Numbered from the stretch's first letter, positions 34,084-44,712 are shown. The stretch is DNA of 64,000 bases from Gigaspora margarita (GCA_009809945.1 WTPW01000635.1:254358-318357), one strand, 5' to 3'. The notes: generated by a model not told the origin, from the sequence alone. Translations and numbers: made by a program.

Positions 34084-34902
34084 TTAATAACAAAAATTTT
34101 AATCCCTAAAATAGAAACTTTGACCCTGCAACCTCAAACCCTAATTATTCTTGCTGAATTAATTAAATATTGGAACCAAGACCCTGTATCACAGAACAAT
34201 AGTCTTATTATTACTACCAACCAGGTAGCCATAACAGATGGAAAAGAAATTATACTTTCACTACAGTTCCCTTTGAAAAATGAAGAACAGATTCAGAATA
34301 GTGTTATCAATACTAATGAAACTGAAATTATTCTAGAAAATTTAGAGTTAAAACCAAATGGTAATCTAACAAATACTGACACAGAAAATACTAATAAAAA
34401 ATTATTTTTCTTGCTTGCTCTTATTGAACCAGAAGATACTAATCCTCAAGATTCTATACCCAATGCTGTAAATAAGTTAGTTATTGACTTAACTGAAATT
34501 GAGGAAAGAGTCTCTTTTAGAAGAAGCCCACTAAGTGAAACCTCTTCAGTAGACAAGCTTTGAGAAATAATTACTCAACTCAGAATAGAAAGCTGAGAAA
34601 AACAAAGAGAACCTCAAATTAGAATTCTGGAAGCCTGTTATTACCTTGAACAGTTAAAGATCAATAGTAATACCCAGAAAGAATGACAAAGGATATGGGA
34701 CACATTAAAAGAAAGTTTAGGACCTCGATGTACTTCTTGAATATAGAAGTGTGACACCCAAATTTACCAAATCTGACAAGTGTGTGAACTGTCTTGTCTT
34801 TATTCCACTACTACGATTACCTATACTAACTTGGAAGAATTAAATGAAGAAAATTTTTCTTTGCTATTACACGAAGTTGGAATTCACAGTGCTCATTTTT
34901 AA
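34084..34902 (+). pseudogene. Extra ORF between pol and the 3' LTR of the Ty3 element
   Basis: One frame runs about 270 codons to a TAA at 34900-34902, just before the polypurine tract. Its longest open part is 34120-34563 (LQPQTLIILAELIKYWNQDP to SSVDKL). It continues past TGA codons at 34561, 34594, 34684, 34738 and 34774 and a TAG at 34744: EIITQLRIES, EKQREPQIRILEACYYLEQL, QRIWDTLKESLGPRCTS, and the end NLEELNEENFSLLLHEVGIH. Five of six internal stops are TGA, mostly in Trp-like contexts, against two TGG codons. No signal peptide or membrane segment is evident, so it does not look like an envelope protein. It is acidic and probably helical. I do not recognise a family. The position is that of accessory or env-like ORFs. 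Confidence 0.65.
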
Positions 34903-34913
34903 AGGAGACAGAA
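34901..34913 (+). other. Polypurine tract
   Basis: AAAGGAGACAGAA directly precedes the 3' LTR start TGTTATAAAATG. This is the expected primer site for plus-strand DNA synthesis. Confidence 0.8.
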
Positions 34914-35427
34914 TGTTATAAAATGAGTTTTATTATTATTTTTATTATTATTATTATTTTTTATTATTAGTTTTTTTAATATTATTTTCTAGAATTATTG
35001 TATTTATATATTATATTAGTATTGTATTAATATTACTTTAAAAGGCTTAGTTAGAAGTACAAACAAAATGGTACTATTTCTACTATTTCTACCATTTCTA
35101 CTATTTCTACTGTTTTTACTTTTAATGATCAAAAGGTATATAAACCCTAGTTTTTTGCCCTCCTGTACAATAGACTCAGATTTCCCTCTCCTCCCTCTAA
35201 TGTTTAGAAATAATTATTTATTTTGAATATTATCTCATAAATAAATAAAATATATCTTTGCCAAATAAATACTCTCTTGCTCTTTAATAAATAAATATAA
35301 TGAACCACTCTAGTAAAGTAATATTCCACTTGCACACCACTTCATATCTTCTCTGACCCTTACAAGATCCCTGTCACTGTGTGTTGTATTGCAAGTACTA
35401 TATTGAAGAAAATAGTCACTTGTACCA
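34914..35427 (+). repeat. 3' LTR
   Basis: 514 bp from TGTTATAAAATGAG to GTCACTTGTACCA. It lacks the MITE present in the 5' LTR. The same GGTATATAAACCCTAG promoter-like and AATAAATAAA words are present. Confidence 0.9.
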
Positions 35428-35559
35428 AAATAAAGGAAAGGTACAAGTAAAAAAAAATCTAACTATATCTTAAGTAAGTTTGTGTTGATATTGCTTAGAA
35501 TATAGTTTTGATATAACTGTATCAAGTGTCTGTTGTAATAGTTTTTTAAGATCATTGAC

Positions 35560-35915
35560 TATTTTATTTTCAAGAAACATTTTTGTAATATAGTGAATAT
35601 CACGAAAGTAGTTAATCATACTATGCTATGTATACTCTATATCACAACCTTCAATTGAGTATTGAACTTTTGTTACTATCTCATCATCATCTTTACATTC
35701 AATGAGTTCAAAAAATGACCAAACAAAGCTATTTTTAGGATTATTTTTATTATGTCAAGTTTTTTTTTTGTTTTTTTTTTTTTTGAAGTCAATTGAGAAT
35801 ATGAATCATCAATATTTTCCCGATCGCTACATTTTTTAGTAAATGAATCATTTGAACCAAAGCATGTGGTATCCATTCTTCTTGACGAAGTACTGGCACT
35901 AGAGGTCAAAGCCAT
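35560..35915 (-). pseudogene. hAT/BED transposase N-terminus, copy 1
   Basis: The minus-strand start MALTSSASTSSRRMDTTC is followed by an acidic-polar stretch and a Lys run (KKKKTKKK), coded by the long poly-T tract. A frameshift leads to NPKNSFVWSFFELIECKDDD, then VTKVQYSIEGCDIEYT and HSMINYFRDIHYITK. The Ser-rich start, the SxVWxFFE motif and the C..H..H-like tail resemble BED-type zinc fingers at the N-terminus of fungal hAT transposases. A finger Cys is Tyr and a TAG replaces the expected Trp before HSM. I chose ATG 35913-35915 because the family starts MAxTSS, although the frame stays open to 35936. No catalytic core follows downstream, so only the N-terminal part is left. Confidence 0.6.
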
Positions 35916-37616
35916 TATCGTAATGGTGATTACCACTACACAGCAAAAACTTTACCTTTTTATAATTTTTAGATGCCATATAATTGCGAGTTAACGCCTA
36001 TCTACATATCATTAGAATACACCCAAATGGATATTAAAATGAAGGATCAATTTCCAAGTCTAATAATTATTATATTGTATGCAAGATGCACATTATCAAT
36101 TTTCATGGCTGTTATTTAAAATCATACATGCTACTTTGAAGGATTTGATTTTGAAGTAATGTCCAATTCTATTTTTATTTTTATTTTATTTTATTATTAT
36201 TATTATTATTATTTTACAATAATACTGCATGTNCTAGCTTTATGATCTATCTTTTGGAACTTTGGGGCAATAGATAAGTATAGATATTTGTATGTACATN
36301 TGTTCAAAAGAATTTTATAACAATATTGACTATTATGATCCTCTTTGAAGTAAGGTATGCACTGAGTGTCCAGATTATTGTTTCAATGATTTTTCTATTG
36401 TTTAAAAATATAAAAATCACTGAAACCGCATAATCTGGGTACATACAATGATTAGTATGTGGATTGCGGCTGAATTAGAAAGGGAATTTTAATATTTGAT
36501 TTTATTAATTATTGTCTTGATTATATAAACATAGGAAAGATGTGTAGGCAGAATATTCTTACTTTCTGAATTTTGATCCTTTTTGTAAACTCAAGGTACG
36601 TTAGCCACTGCTTACAGTATCTTATTCTCCAGATTAAGACCCGGCCACTACTTATTATCCACACTATTCTGTTTTCTGAATAAGACTCAGGTAGTACTTA
36701 TTGATTTATTACTTTGTGTAATATATTCCACAAATATAATGCCCGGTTTTCACACAGCGGTACTGAAGTTTTTGAATAAAGCCTGGGTACTATAAGCAGT
36801 GGCAATGGAGTCAATGGATAACTAGTTTTTTTAGCTCGATTAATTCCTGAATTCTCTTAGATTTTTCTTTACGTAATTCAGAATTTCTTGGATTGTNNCA
36901 CATCCCAACTAAATATAAACTTTGATATCGCTTAGTTTATACTTCAGGACCAGATTAATATCGTGGTTTGAACTATATGAAATTACTGGTATACGCCTTA
37001 TTTTTATATGCATTCAGTTTAGAGATTTACTATAATTATTCTACTAAATATTTTAATTTGTTAATTCGTATATTTTAAAATAGGTTAGTCGCACAACCAA
37101 GTTCGGCAGGGTCAAGATTTAGGACCAGTATGCATCAGAGCTAGGCCGGCATTAAGCAATAATACTAGCCAGCTTTATTATAGCAAAAATATCATTGGGC
37201 AGTTTTACTTACACTGGTTTATAGTAAAAGTTTGAGCAAATATGCAGAATTTATCAATTCTGACTCGAAATTTTGGTCGATCTGCTGAATTTTGGTTGCA
37301 CGACTAATCTATCCTATGATTACAATTGACTTTCTTGATTGTATATAGTAATACTGCAAAGGCTATATTTGGCTTTTGCTAAAAGCTTATACAAATCAGG
37401 ATCCAGACACAAGCGCAAAAACAATGCGTTATTAATCTTGTCCAGCGCCCGCAGGACTCTAATGAAAATAAGTATTTTTTTGGTTAGAACATGCAAAATC
37501 TTATGATTATGCATAATCTGGTGTAAAATCAAAGTTACTAAATTTTTAATGTTATTTGGAGAAAAATGGTACTATATTATTTTTAATTTTTTTCTTTGCT
37601 TTATGTAATGTTAACT
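35605..37616. repeat. Segmental duplication, copy 1 (about 2.0 kb)
   Basis: It is directly repeated at 38890-41230. It contains the BED fragment, then non-coding sequence with an (ATT)n microsatellite at 36170-36220 and a minus-strand ORF of 70 codons (37320-37532) that is conserved in layout in copy 2. This ORF is unrecognised: FIRVLRALDKINNALFLRLC is its clearest part, and it may be a remnant of coding sequence. N bases occur at 36232, 36300 and 36897-36898. Confidence 0.9.
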
Positions 37617-37722
37617 GATCATAAACTAATTTTATAAACCAATCTATTTTTAGTGACTTCAAGTGTAACAGTATTAATAACACGTATTGTTTAACAAGTT
37701 CTTAACACACTCTTTACAAGTA

Positions 37723-37975
37723 GCACAGGTTGAAAAATATCATAAATATCAGTTTCGATTTTTGTTGATCTTTNGCGNCTATCGTGACAACAACAAAGAC
37801 ATATCAAGTGCTGATAGAGCTATTAGTAAGCTATCGGACACATCAGTTCTGATAACTTACTGATAGCTCTATCAGCACCTGATATTTCTTTGTTGTTGTC
37901 ACGATAGGTGCAAAAAATCGGAACCTGATATTTTTATGATATTTTTCTGATCTACTTTTTTCGACCTGTGTAGGT
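37723..37975. mobile_element. Palindromic MITE, about 250 bp
   Basis: CACAGGTTGAAAAATATCAT and ATGATATTTTTCTGATC..CGACCTGTG are the outer arms. The inner arms CGTGACAACAACAAAGA..GCTGATAGAGCTATTAGTAA are almost perfectly mirrored. Two N bases lie at 37774 and 37777. The 63-codon ORF on the minus strand spans the right arm and is not a gene. Confidence 0.7.
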
Positions 37976-38279
37976 ATAGTATAATTAGGGTAATGTGTTA
38001 CAATAGAATCCATCAGTTTTTCACCACGTGTCACCGGTTAGAATAACCAATAAGCTATTCTTTTTTTTTTTATCACAATTTTGCAAATCGAAGTATTAAT
38101 TATCTATCATTCAGATGGATTGTATTGTTCAATTTTTTTCAGGTAAACATACAATTCGATTGAGTTGCGACCAAAGCTCTTTTAACGACCATCGACTAGG
38201 ATGTCTTTGACGGCTTAAATGTATTTTTTCACTAAACTGATGCATTTAAATTGCACTTCTGGGTAGAATGAACGTAATA
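37976..38279. other. Unique non-coding stretch
   Basis: Slightly GC-richer (CACCACGTGTCACCGG near 38020). No signal was recognised. Confidence 0.3.
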
Positions 38280-38709
38280 CAGTAAACCTCTATAAGTGCA
38301 TGCTCTTGGGACCAAATTTTAACAAATGCACTTAGAGAGTGATAAAAGAAAGCTGCTATCTATAGAGATCATATATATAGGCTGCCATCAATAGAAATCA
38401 GGCAGATCTACATTTGAAAAAAAATTAATACCTTAACTTTCACAGCTTATATCTCAATGGATTTTTAAGCTATCTTGATGATTTAATATTCAAAAGAAAG
38501 CATAGATCGTAAGCTTTCTTTTGAATATTAAACCATCAAGATAGCTTTAAAATCCATTGAGATATGAGCTGTAAAGTTAAGACATTAATGTTTTTTCAAA
38601 TGTAGATCTGCCTGATTTCTATTGATGGCAGCCCATATATATTCGGGCATTGACTTTGCATTTAGAGAGGTGTGCACTTATAGAGGGTACATTTATAGAT
38701 GCTCTATTG
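38280..38709. mobile_element. pogo-like MITE with TA target, carrying a nested palindrome
   Basis: The left end CAGTAAACCTCTATAAGTGC and the mirrored right end CAATAGAGCATCTATAAATG are flanked by TA (38278-38279, 38710-38711). An internal TGCATTTAGAGAGGTGTGCA word relates it to the 1793-1989 family. The MITE at 38380-38633 is inserted within it. Confidence 0.75.
38380..38633. mobile_element. Palindromic MITE, 254 bp, nested
   Basis: GGCTGCCATCAATAGAAATC is mirrored by GATTTCTATTGATGGCAGCC, and the arms are nearly perfect to a ~12-nt centre at 38506. CATATATAT on both sides (38370-38378, 38634-38642) gives a 9-bp duplication, as in Mutator-like elements. Confidence 0.8.
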
Positions 38710-38889
38710 TACTTTTTATTTATTATTCATTGCTATTTATTTTTTATTAACTAATATTGGATTATTCTAAAGAAACAGTTAGCTGCTCCATACATTGCAA
38801 TAATCAAGAGATTCAATTTAGATTAATTATCCACGTAAATCTCCAAATAACGCTTCATTTTCATCTATCGTGGGTATGTTTACATATAN

Positions 38890-39203
38890 GAAAGTAGTTA
38901 ATCATACTATGCTATGTATACTCTATATCACAACCTTCAATTGAGTATTGAACTTTTGTTACTATCTCATCATCATCTTTACATTCAATGAGTTCAAAAA
39001 ATGACCAAACAAAGCTATTTTTAGGATTATTTTTATTATGTCAAGTTTTTTTTTTGTTTTTTTTTTTTTTGAAGTCAATTGAGAATATGAATTATCAATA
39101 TTTTCTCAATCACTATATTTTTTAGTAAATGAATCATTTGAACCAAAGCTTGTAGTATCCATTCTTCTTGATGAAGTACTAGCACTAGAGGTTGAAGCCA
39201 TTA
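38890..39203 (-). pseudogene. hAT/BED transposase N-terminus, copy 2
   Basis: The minus-strand frame begins MASTSSASTSSRRMDTTSFG and continues NDSFTKKYSD-TGA-ENID. The TGA corresponds to CGA (Arg) in copy 1, a CpG-to-TpG change. The downstream FFELIECKDDD part is identical to copy 1. This copy keeps Ser at the third residue (copy 1 has Leu), which looks ancestral. Only the N-terminal region is present, ending at the N at 38889. Confidence 0.6.
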
Positions 39204-39269
39204 TCATAATGGTAATTACCACTATATAGCAAAAACTTTACCTTTTTAAAATTTTAGATGCCATATAAT

Positions 39270-39429
39270 CAGTGTTATAAATTCAAAAAGTTTTTATTGG
39301 CACAAATGCAAAAAAAAAATGCATAAAAAAATATTTATATGCGTGTTATATATATGGGAAGCCTGATATACATGCAAATTTAAATCTATGTGCACTGCGC
39401 CTACTGCGCAGATCCAATTTACATCACTG
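39270..39429. mobile_element. hAT MITE, 160 bp, with matching empty site
   Basis: The ends CAGTGTTATAAATTC and (mirrored) CAGTGATGTAAATTG are flanked by perfect CATATAAT (39262-39269, 39430-39437). Copy 1 of the duplication has a single CATATAAT at 35977-35984, so the insertion and its 8-bp duplication are proven by the empty site. Confidence 0.9.
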
Positions 39430-40484
39430 CATATAATTGCAAATTAATGCCTATCTACATATTATTAGAATACACTCAAATGGATATTGAAATAAAGGAT
39501 TAATTTCCAAGTCTAATAATTATTATATTATATGCAAGATACACATTATCAATTTTTATACCTGTTATTTAAAATTATATATCCTATTTTGAAGGATTTG
39601 ATTTTGAAGTAATATCCAATTCTATTTTTATTTTTATTTTTATTTTATTTTTATTATTATTATTATTATTATTTGCAATAATGCTGCATGTTCTAGCTTT
39701 ATGATCTATCTTTTGAAACTTTGGGCAATAGAAAGTATAGATATTTTTATATACATGTGTTCAAAAGAATTTTATAACAATATTGACTATTATGATCCTC
39801 TTTTTGAAGTAAGGTATGCACCAAGTGTTCAGATTATGTGTTTTAATAATTTTTCTATTGTTTAAAAATATAAAAATCACCAAAACTGCATAATCTGAGT
39901 ACATACAATAATTAGTATATGGATTGCAAATGAATTAAAAAAAGAATTTTAATATTTGATTTTATTAATTATTGTTTTGATTATATAAACATATAGGCAG
40001 AATATTCTTACTTTCTAAATTTTGATCCTTTTTGTAAACTTGAGATATGTTAGCCACTGCTTATAATATCTTACTCTCCAGATTAAAACCTGCCTACTAC
40101 TTATTATCCACACTAGTATGTTTTCTGAATAAGTCTCAAGTAGTACTTATTGATTTATTACTTTTAGTATAATCTATTCCATAATTATAATAGCTGGTTT
40201 TTCACATAGTGGTACTAAAGTTTGAATAAAACCTGGATACTATAAGCAGTAGCAATGGAGTTAATAAATACTAGTTTTTTTAGCTTGATTACTTTTTGAA
40301 TTCTCTTAGATTTTTGTTTACATAATTCAGAATTTCTTGGATTGTTGCACATTCCATCTAAATAAAAACTATAATATTGCTTAGTTTATTCTTCAGGACC
40401 AGATTAATTTCGTGGTTTGAACTATATGAAATTACTGGTATATATCTTATTTTTATTTGTATTCAGTTTAGAAATTTACTATAA

Positions 40485-40637
40485 GGGCAGTGATAGATAT
40501 TACATAATATCCTAGGGAGGGGATCAAAAGATTTTTTACATAAGGCTAATTATACAATTTGATTGACTAATTGGTCTTATGTAGGGGGAGGAGTAGCTCT
40601 ATGATAAAATAATATTATGTAATATCTGTCATGGCTC
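40485..40637. mobile_element. PIF/Harbinger-like MITE, 153 bp, with matching empty site
   Basis: GGGCAGTGATAGATATTACA is mirrored by TGTAATATCTGTCATGGCTC. TAA occurs on both sides (40482-40484, 40638-40640). Copy 1 reads straight through as TTACTATAATTATTC near 37030, confirming a 3-bp TAA target. Confidence 0.85.
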
Positions 40638-41230
40638 TAATTATTTTACTAAATATTTTAATTTGTTAATTTGTATATTTTAAAATAGATTAGTTGTACA
40701 ACCAAGTTCAGCAGAGTCAAAATTTAGAACCAGTATGCATCGTAGCTAGGCTGGTATTAAACAATAATGCTAGCTAGCTTTATTATAGCAAAAATATCAT
40801 TGGGCAATTTTATTTATACTAGTTTATAGTAAAAGTTTGCGTGAATATACAGAATTTATCAATTCTAACTTGAAATTTGGTCGATCTGCTAAATTTTGAT
40901 TGCACAACTAATCTATCCTATGATTACAATTGACTTTTTTGATTGTATATAGTAATACTACAAAAGCTATATTTGGCTTTTGCTAAAAGCTTATACAAAT
41001 CAGGATTCAAACACAAGTGCAAAAACAATGCATTATTAATCTTGTCTAGCACTCACAGGACTCTAATAAAAATAAGTATTTTTATGATTAGAATATACAA
41101 AATCTTATGATTATGCATAATCTGGTATAAAATCAAAGTTACTAAATTTTTAATGTAATTTGGAGCAAAATAGTATATATACTATATTATTTTTAATTTT
41201 TTTTTCTTTGCTTTATGTAATATTAACTGG

Positions 41231-41834
41231 GATGCAAATTACTAACTCTTTCCAATGATCACTTGTACCAAAACTTTCTTAAACAAAAAATCAATTTACT
41301 TAAAAATTTATTAAATAAATAGGCTCTTTACAACTATATAAACTTGTTCTAAACACAAAGTTATATATAGCTATCAAATTTTATACTATTTTAACCTTTT
41401 CTTGTTAAAATATATTAAATTTTAAATAAATAAATATCCTGCTTAATATTGCGATTTTGGCCAAAAAAACTTGTCTTGCCCTTTAAAACAAAGTTGTTTA
41501 CCTCTTTTCTGGCTTTATTTCAACATATAATACATCCAAAATAGATATAAACTGCTGATTTTACAATCAAAATATTCTAAACTCCTTTTTAACTTTTAAA
41601 CTTTAAATTTTGTTCTTTTTGCTTTAACCCCAACAAATTCTATGCCCTAACCACGTTTTAAATTATCTAATATTAGTAGTTTTTCTAAAATTATTTAATT
41701 TGTACAATTTTCTCTATTTGAACTAATTAAGTTTATACAAAACAAACAATTACAAATTTGTACTTATTTTAATTTACACAAATCTTGTGTAAATTTTGCT
41801 ATTATTTATATCATAGTTACACATACTATCTTTG
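41231..41834. other. AT-rich non-coding stretch
   Basis: No repeat or coding signal was recognised. Confidence 0.3.
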
Positions 41835-43295
41835 TATTACAAGCCACACTAGCTACAAGCCACACTAGCTCAAGCCACACTAGCTACAAGTAGAGTGCGG
41901 GACAGGCTGGGCTAAGCCCAGAAACTTGCGGGCCGGGCTGAGCTTTGGTCCAGTTCGGGCCTATAATTCTGAGCTCGCTATTGTTTGGGCCCAAACACAA
42001 ATCGGGCTTGTTAAATATCAGGCTGGTCTCAAGCTTTATAAGAAAGCCTGATTAGGCCTGATAATACCTGGTAAACTTATAATCAAAATTATAACCTAAG
42101 TAAATTACCCAATCAAATCATTAACGTCATAGCAAAAATCGGTTCTCTGACAATTGAAGAATTAGGGTAGCTGCGCAACACAGTTGCGCTAAAACCAGGA
42201 ACGTCATATAAGTACATCTTAAAATTAAAATGTTCTAAAATATGCTAAATAGGCTCGATTAAGCTCAAATAATTTATTTGTTATAAAGAAAAAGAAAAAT
42301 AAATCTGTTACTGAATGTTTCAATAACAGCGCATATGGCTTTGAATTTAATGCACTCATAATCTGAGCCCTTTGTGGTTCAGATTAGCACAATAGTTTTT
42401 TAATTGTCATATAAAAACTATCCTTTGGACATTTCGATTGCCAAATAAAACCGTTATTGGTTGCTACGCATCTATTAACTATATAATATAATTAATATTG
42501 TAATAAATTAATTTTCGAAGGGGTTAAACCTCATAATTATTGTGGATTAAATTATATTGTCGATTCTTTTGAAATAAAAATAAAACAATCGACACATAAT
42601 AAATAAATGAATCTATATCCGTATTGTTTCACCGACAAACGCATGTTGAAAGCTTAGTTCATTGATAATTATTTTAATTCAATATATTGTACTAACAATT
42701 TCTTTATAAATTACACCAACTTTAACCTAAATTTAACTCTAATGACAAAGACTAGAATTAATTTGCCTGCGAAATTAGCTTTTGATGAAAAGCTTTTATG
42801 AACGAACTTGTCCGTGAATTAATTAATTGCAAAATAACCTTGCCCAAAATTAATTCTCTGCGAATTAAATTTTTTTGAAGTAATTATTGGTAAATTGATC
42901 AAAACCGAGTGAACCTGATACCATTAAATAAATATTAAATAATAAACTAAATACACATCTATAACTTAACCAAATCGCCGAAAAATCATTCGGCAAATTT
43001 TTAGTGTTCCAGGAATTATAATAATATCTGTAAGTAAAAAATTTTATAAATCTGCGGGCCGGGCCGGGTCAGGTATAGTTTAAATAAGGCCCAGCCTGGT
43101 TTATTTCACGGGATTTTTTTTTATCATGGGCCGGGCTCGGGCTTACAAATTATTTTCGGGCTGAGTTTCAGGTCTAGGTAGGCCCGGCCCGACCCAGCCC
43201 GTCCAGCACCCTAGCTACAAGCCATACTAGCTACAAGCCACACTAGCCACAAGCTATACTAGCCACAGCTACACTAGCTACAGCTACAATATAGT
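41835..43295. repeat. CTAGCTACAAGCCACA minisatellite split by a hAT element
   Basis: Units of about 16-19 bp (CAAGCCACACTAGCTA) occur at 41848-41890 and, decaying, at 43214-43290. The hAT element at 41891-43213 separates the halves. Confidence 0.8.
41891..43213. mobile_element. Non-autonomous hAT element with GC-rich subterminal repeats, 1.3 kb
   Basis: The left end TAGAGTGCGGGACAGGCTGG and mirrored right end TAGGGTGCTGGACGGGCTGG are flanked by GCTACAAG on both sides (41883-41890, 43214-43221), a perfect 8-bp duplication (the minisatellite target offers alternatives). GGGCCGGGCTGAG and GGGCCGGGCTCGGGC words cluster within about 150-200 bp of each end. The interior is AT-rich and has no ORF. 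A related GC-rich repeat block lies at 63050-63370. Confidence 0.8.
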
Positions 43296-44709
43296 TACAC
43301 CAACCGTGCAATATTACACAAACCAAAAGTTACCAATCTGAAAAGCTCTTTTTAATCTTATTATTTTCTGATATGCCAACTACTATTGATAAAGTACCTG
43401 ATACAATAGATTTTGACAACTTTTTTATACAATGCCCGAATCGTTTTGAAATTTTTATTTATGAAAGCAATCCATATATCTTTAATTCTTTCAAAATGTA
43501 TATGTTTTAAAATTTTATTATAATTATGGCTAAGAAATAATTAAAGATAAAATATAAAAAATAAAATAAAAATAAAAATTTTAAATCAATAATTTCATAG
43601 TGAGCCACAAGATAAAGACTTATAATAAATATAAGCTAGCAGATTTAGCCAATTAATTTATATGCAGCAATTACATATATATTAATTAGAAATTTATATT
43701 TAAAAGTTATACAGTATATTATTTACCTAATTTTCAAAAAACACTCACAGGTAGACAATAGTACACTCAATGTCCATGTGTTAACAAATTCTGAATTCTG
43801 ATTGGCTAGATTAGGTAAAACATAAAAAAATAATCAAAACATAGAAAACTAATAGTTATTGGCTAGATCAGTTGTAAAATAAAATTAATTTTATATTTGT
43901 CTTTTGGACTTTAAATGGATCCCATTTTCTTAGTATAATTTGAAAAATAAAAAAAAACTTAAAAAAAAATTAGTTGAACTAAAAAAACTAATATAAAGTT
44001 GGTTGTATTTATAAAATATTGAAAATAATTAAAAATAAGTAACCAAATATTAAAAATGTACAAATTTTGTAATACAATAAATAAAAAAATATATTTTAAA
44101 ACTTTAGCAATATTGTAAAGGTTGCCAAAACTTGGTGAAAGTTGTAAAAAAACAATGTTGATTGATGATCTATTGTTTACTTTTATGATAAAATTTAATA
44201 TCACCATAAGTGATCATCACCACTTATATGTTCAGCTAATTAGATTTTAGGATCTCATGTAATCAAAAAATTTTTAATAGCGAAAATTTTACTATAAAAA
44301 CAAGTCTTTGGGCAATAAGTAAAAGTTCTTAGCATTAATTTTATATATAAACAAATTCTTCTAACCCAAACTCTACCTGACTCCAACTCTATATCTTCAC
44401 TTTATTAAAACTTTTAATTATGCATAATGATAACTTAGTAGGCTGTGTCTTACAAGCAGTCATGATTTTATCTGCTATCATATGACTAATGACTTCACTG
44501 CTAACACTATAAGATTAAAAATCACACTAATTTTTTATAAAAAATTTAATAAATATTTAATAATGGTACATATATTTGCTATAAAGCTTTAGAAAAGCTT
44601 TTTTAGCACAGATCTGTGCAAATTTCTAAAAAAACAATTAAAATTTTTAAAATACACAGGCAAATTTGTCTGTGTTACAATTTAAGGGATAGTATTTACT
44701 ATACATGTA
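43296..44709. other. AT-rich non-coding stretch
   Basis: Nothing recognised. A minus-strand ORF of 82 codons (43959-44207) is Phe/Ile/Leu-rich, with no domain and no nearby conserved frame. I treat it as chance. Confidence 0.3.
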
Positions 44710-44712
44710 TTA

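Larger units (their letters stand above)
23865..35427 (+). mobile_element. Ty3/gypsy LTR retrotransposon, full length, inactive
   Basis: Two near-identical direct LTRs bound an interior whose domain order on + is gag, CCHC knuckle, aspartic protease, four further CCHC units, reverse transcriptase, RNase H, H2C2/DDE integrase with a GPF module, and an extra ORF. A polypurine tract abuts the 3' LTR. RT-RNase H before integrase identifies the Ty3/gypsy order. A 149-bp MITE sits in the 5' LTR only, a 0.95-kb palindrome in gag and a hAT-type MITE after pol. Frames are broken by frameshifts and about 30 in-frame stops, most of them TGA and many at expected Trp positions. The protease (DSK for DSG) and RT (YLDN for YxDD) active sites are damaged. 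Flanks AAGAT and AAATA are not a convincing 5-bp duplication. Confidence 0.92.
38890..41230. repeat. Segmental duplication, copy 2 (about 2.0 kb plus insertions)
   Basis: Aligned to 35605-37616. The first ~200 bp (38890-39088) are identical to copy 1, including T10-G-T14 homopolymers, and start right after an N at 38889. From 39089 on the copies differ by about 10-15%, mostly with T or A in this copy where copy 1 has C or G. It contains two MITEs absent from copy 1. Confidence 0.9.

Noticed and set aside
24972-34902. Genome-wide alternative genetic code with TGA as Trp
   Set aside because: Other coding remnants (hAT, kinase) are broken by TAG and TGA without a Trp pattern, TGG is used throughout, and the LTR element also has TAA, TAG and frameshifts.
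23860-35432. 5-bp target duplication around the LTR element
   Set aside because: The flanks AAGAT and AAATA do not match well. The end base of the LTR is also uncertain (AACA versus ACCA).
43959-44207. 82-codon minus-strand ORF
   Set aside because: Hydrophobic AT-driven composition, no motif and no conserved neighbour.
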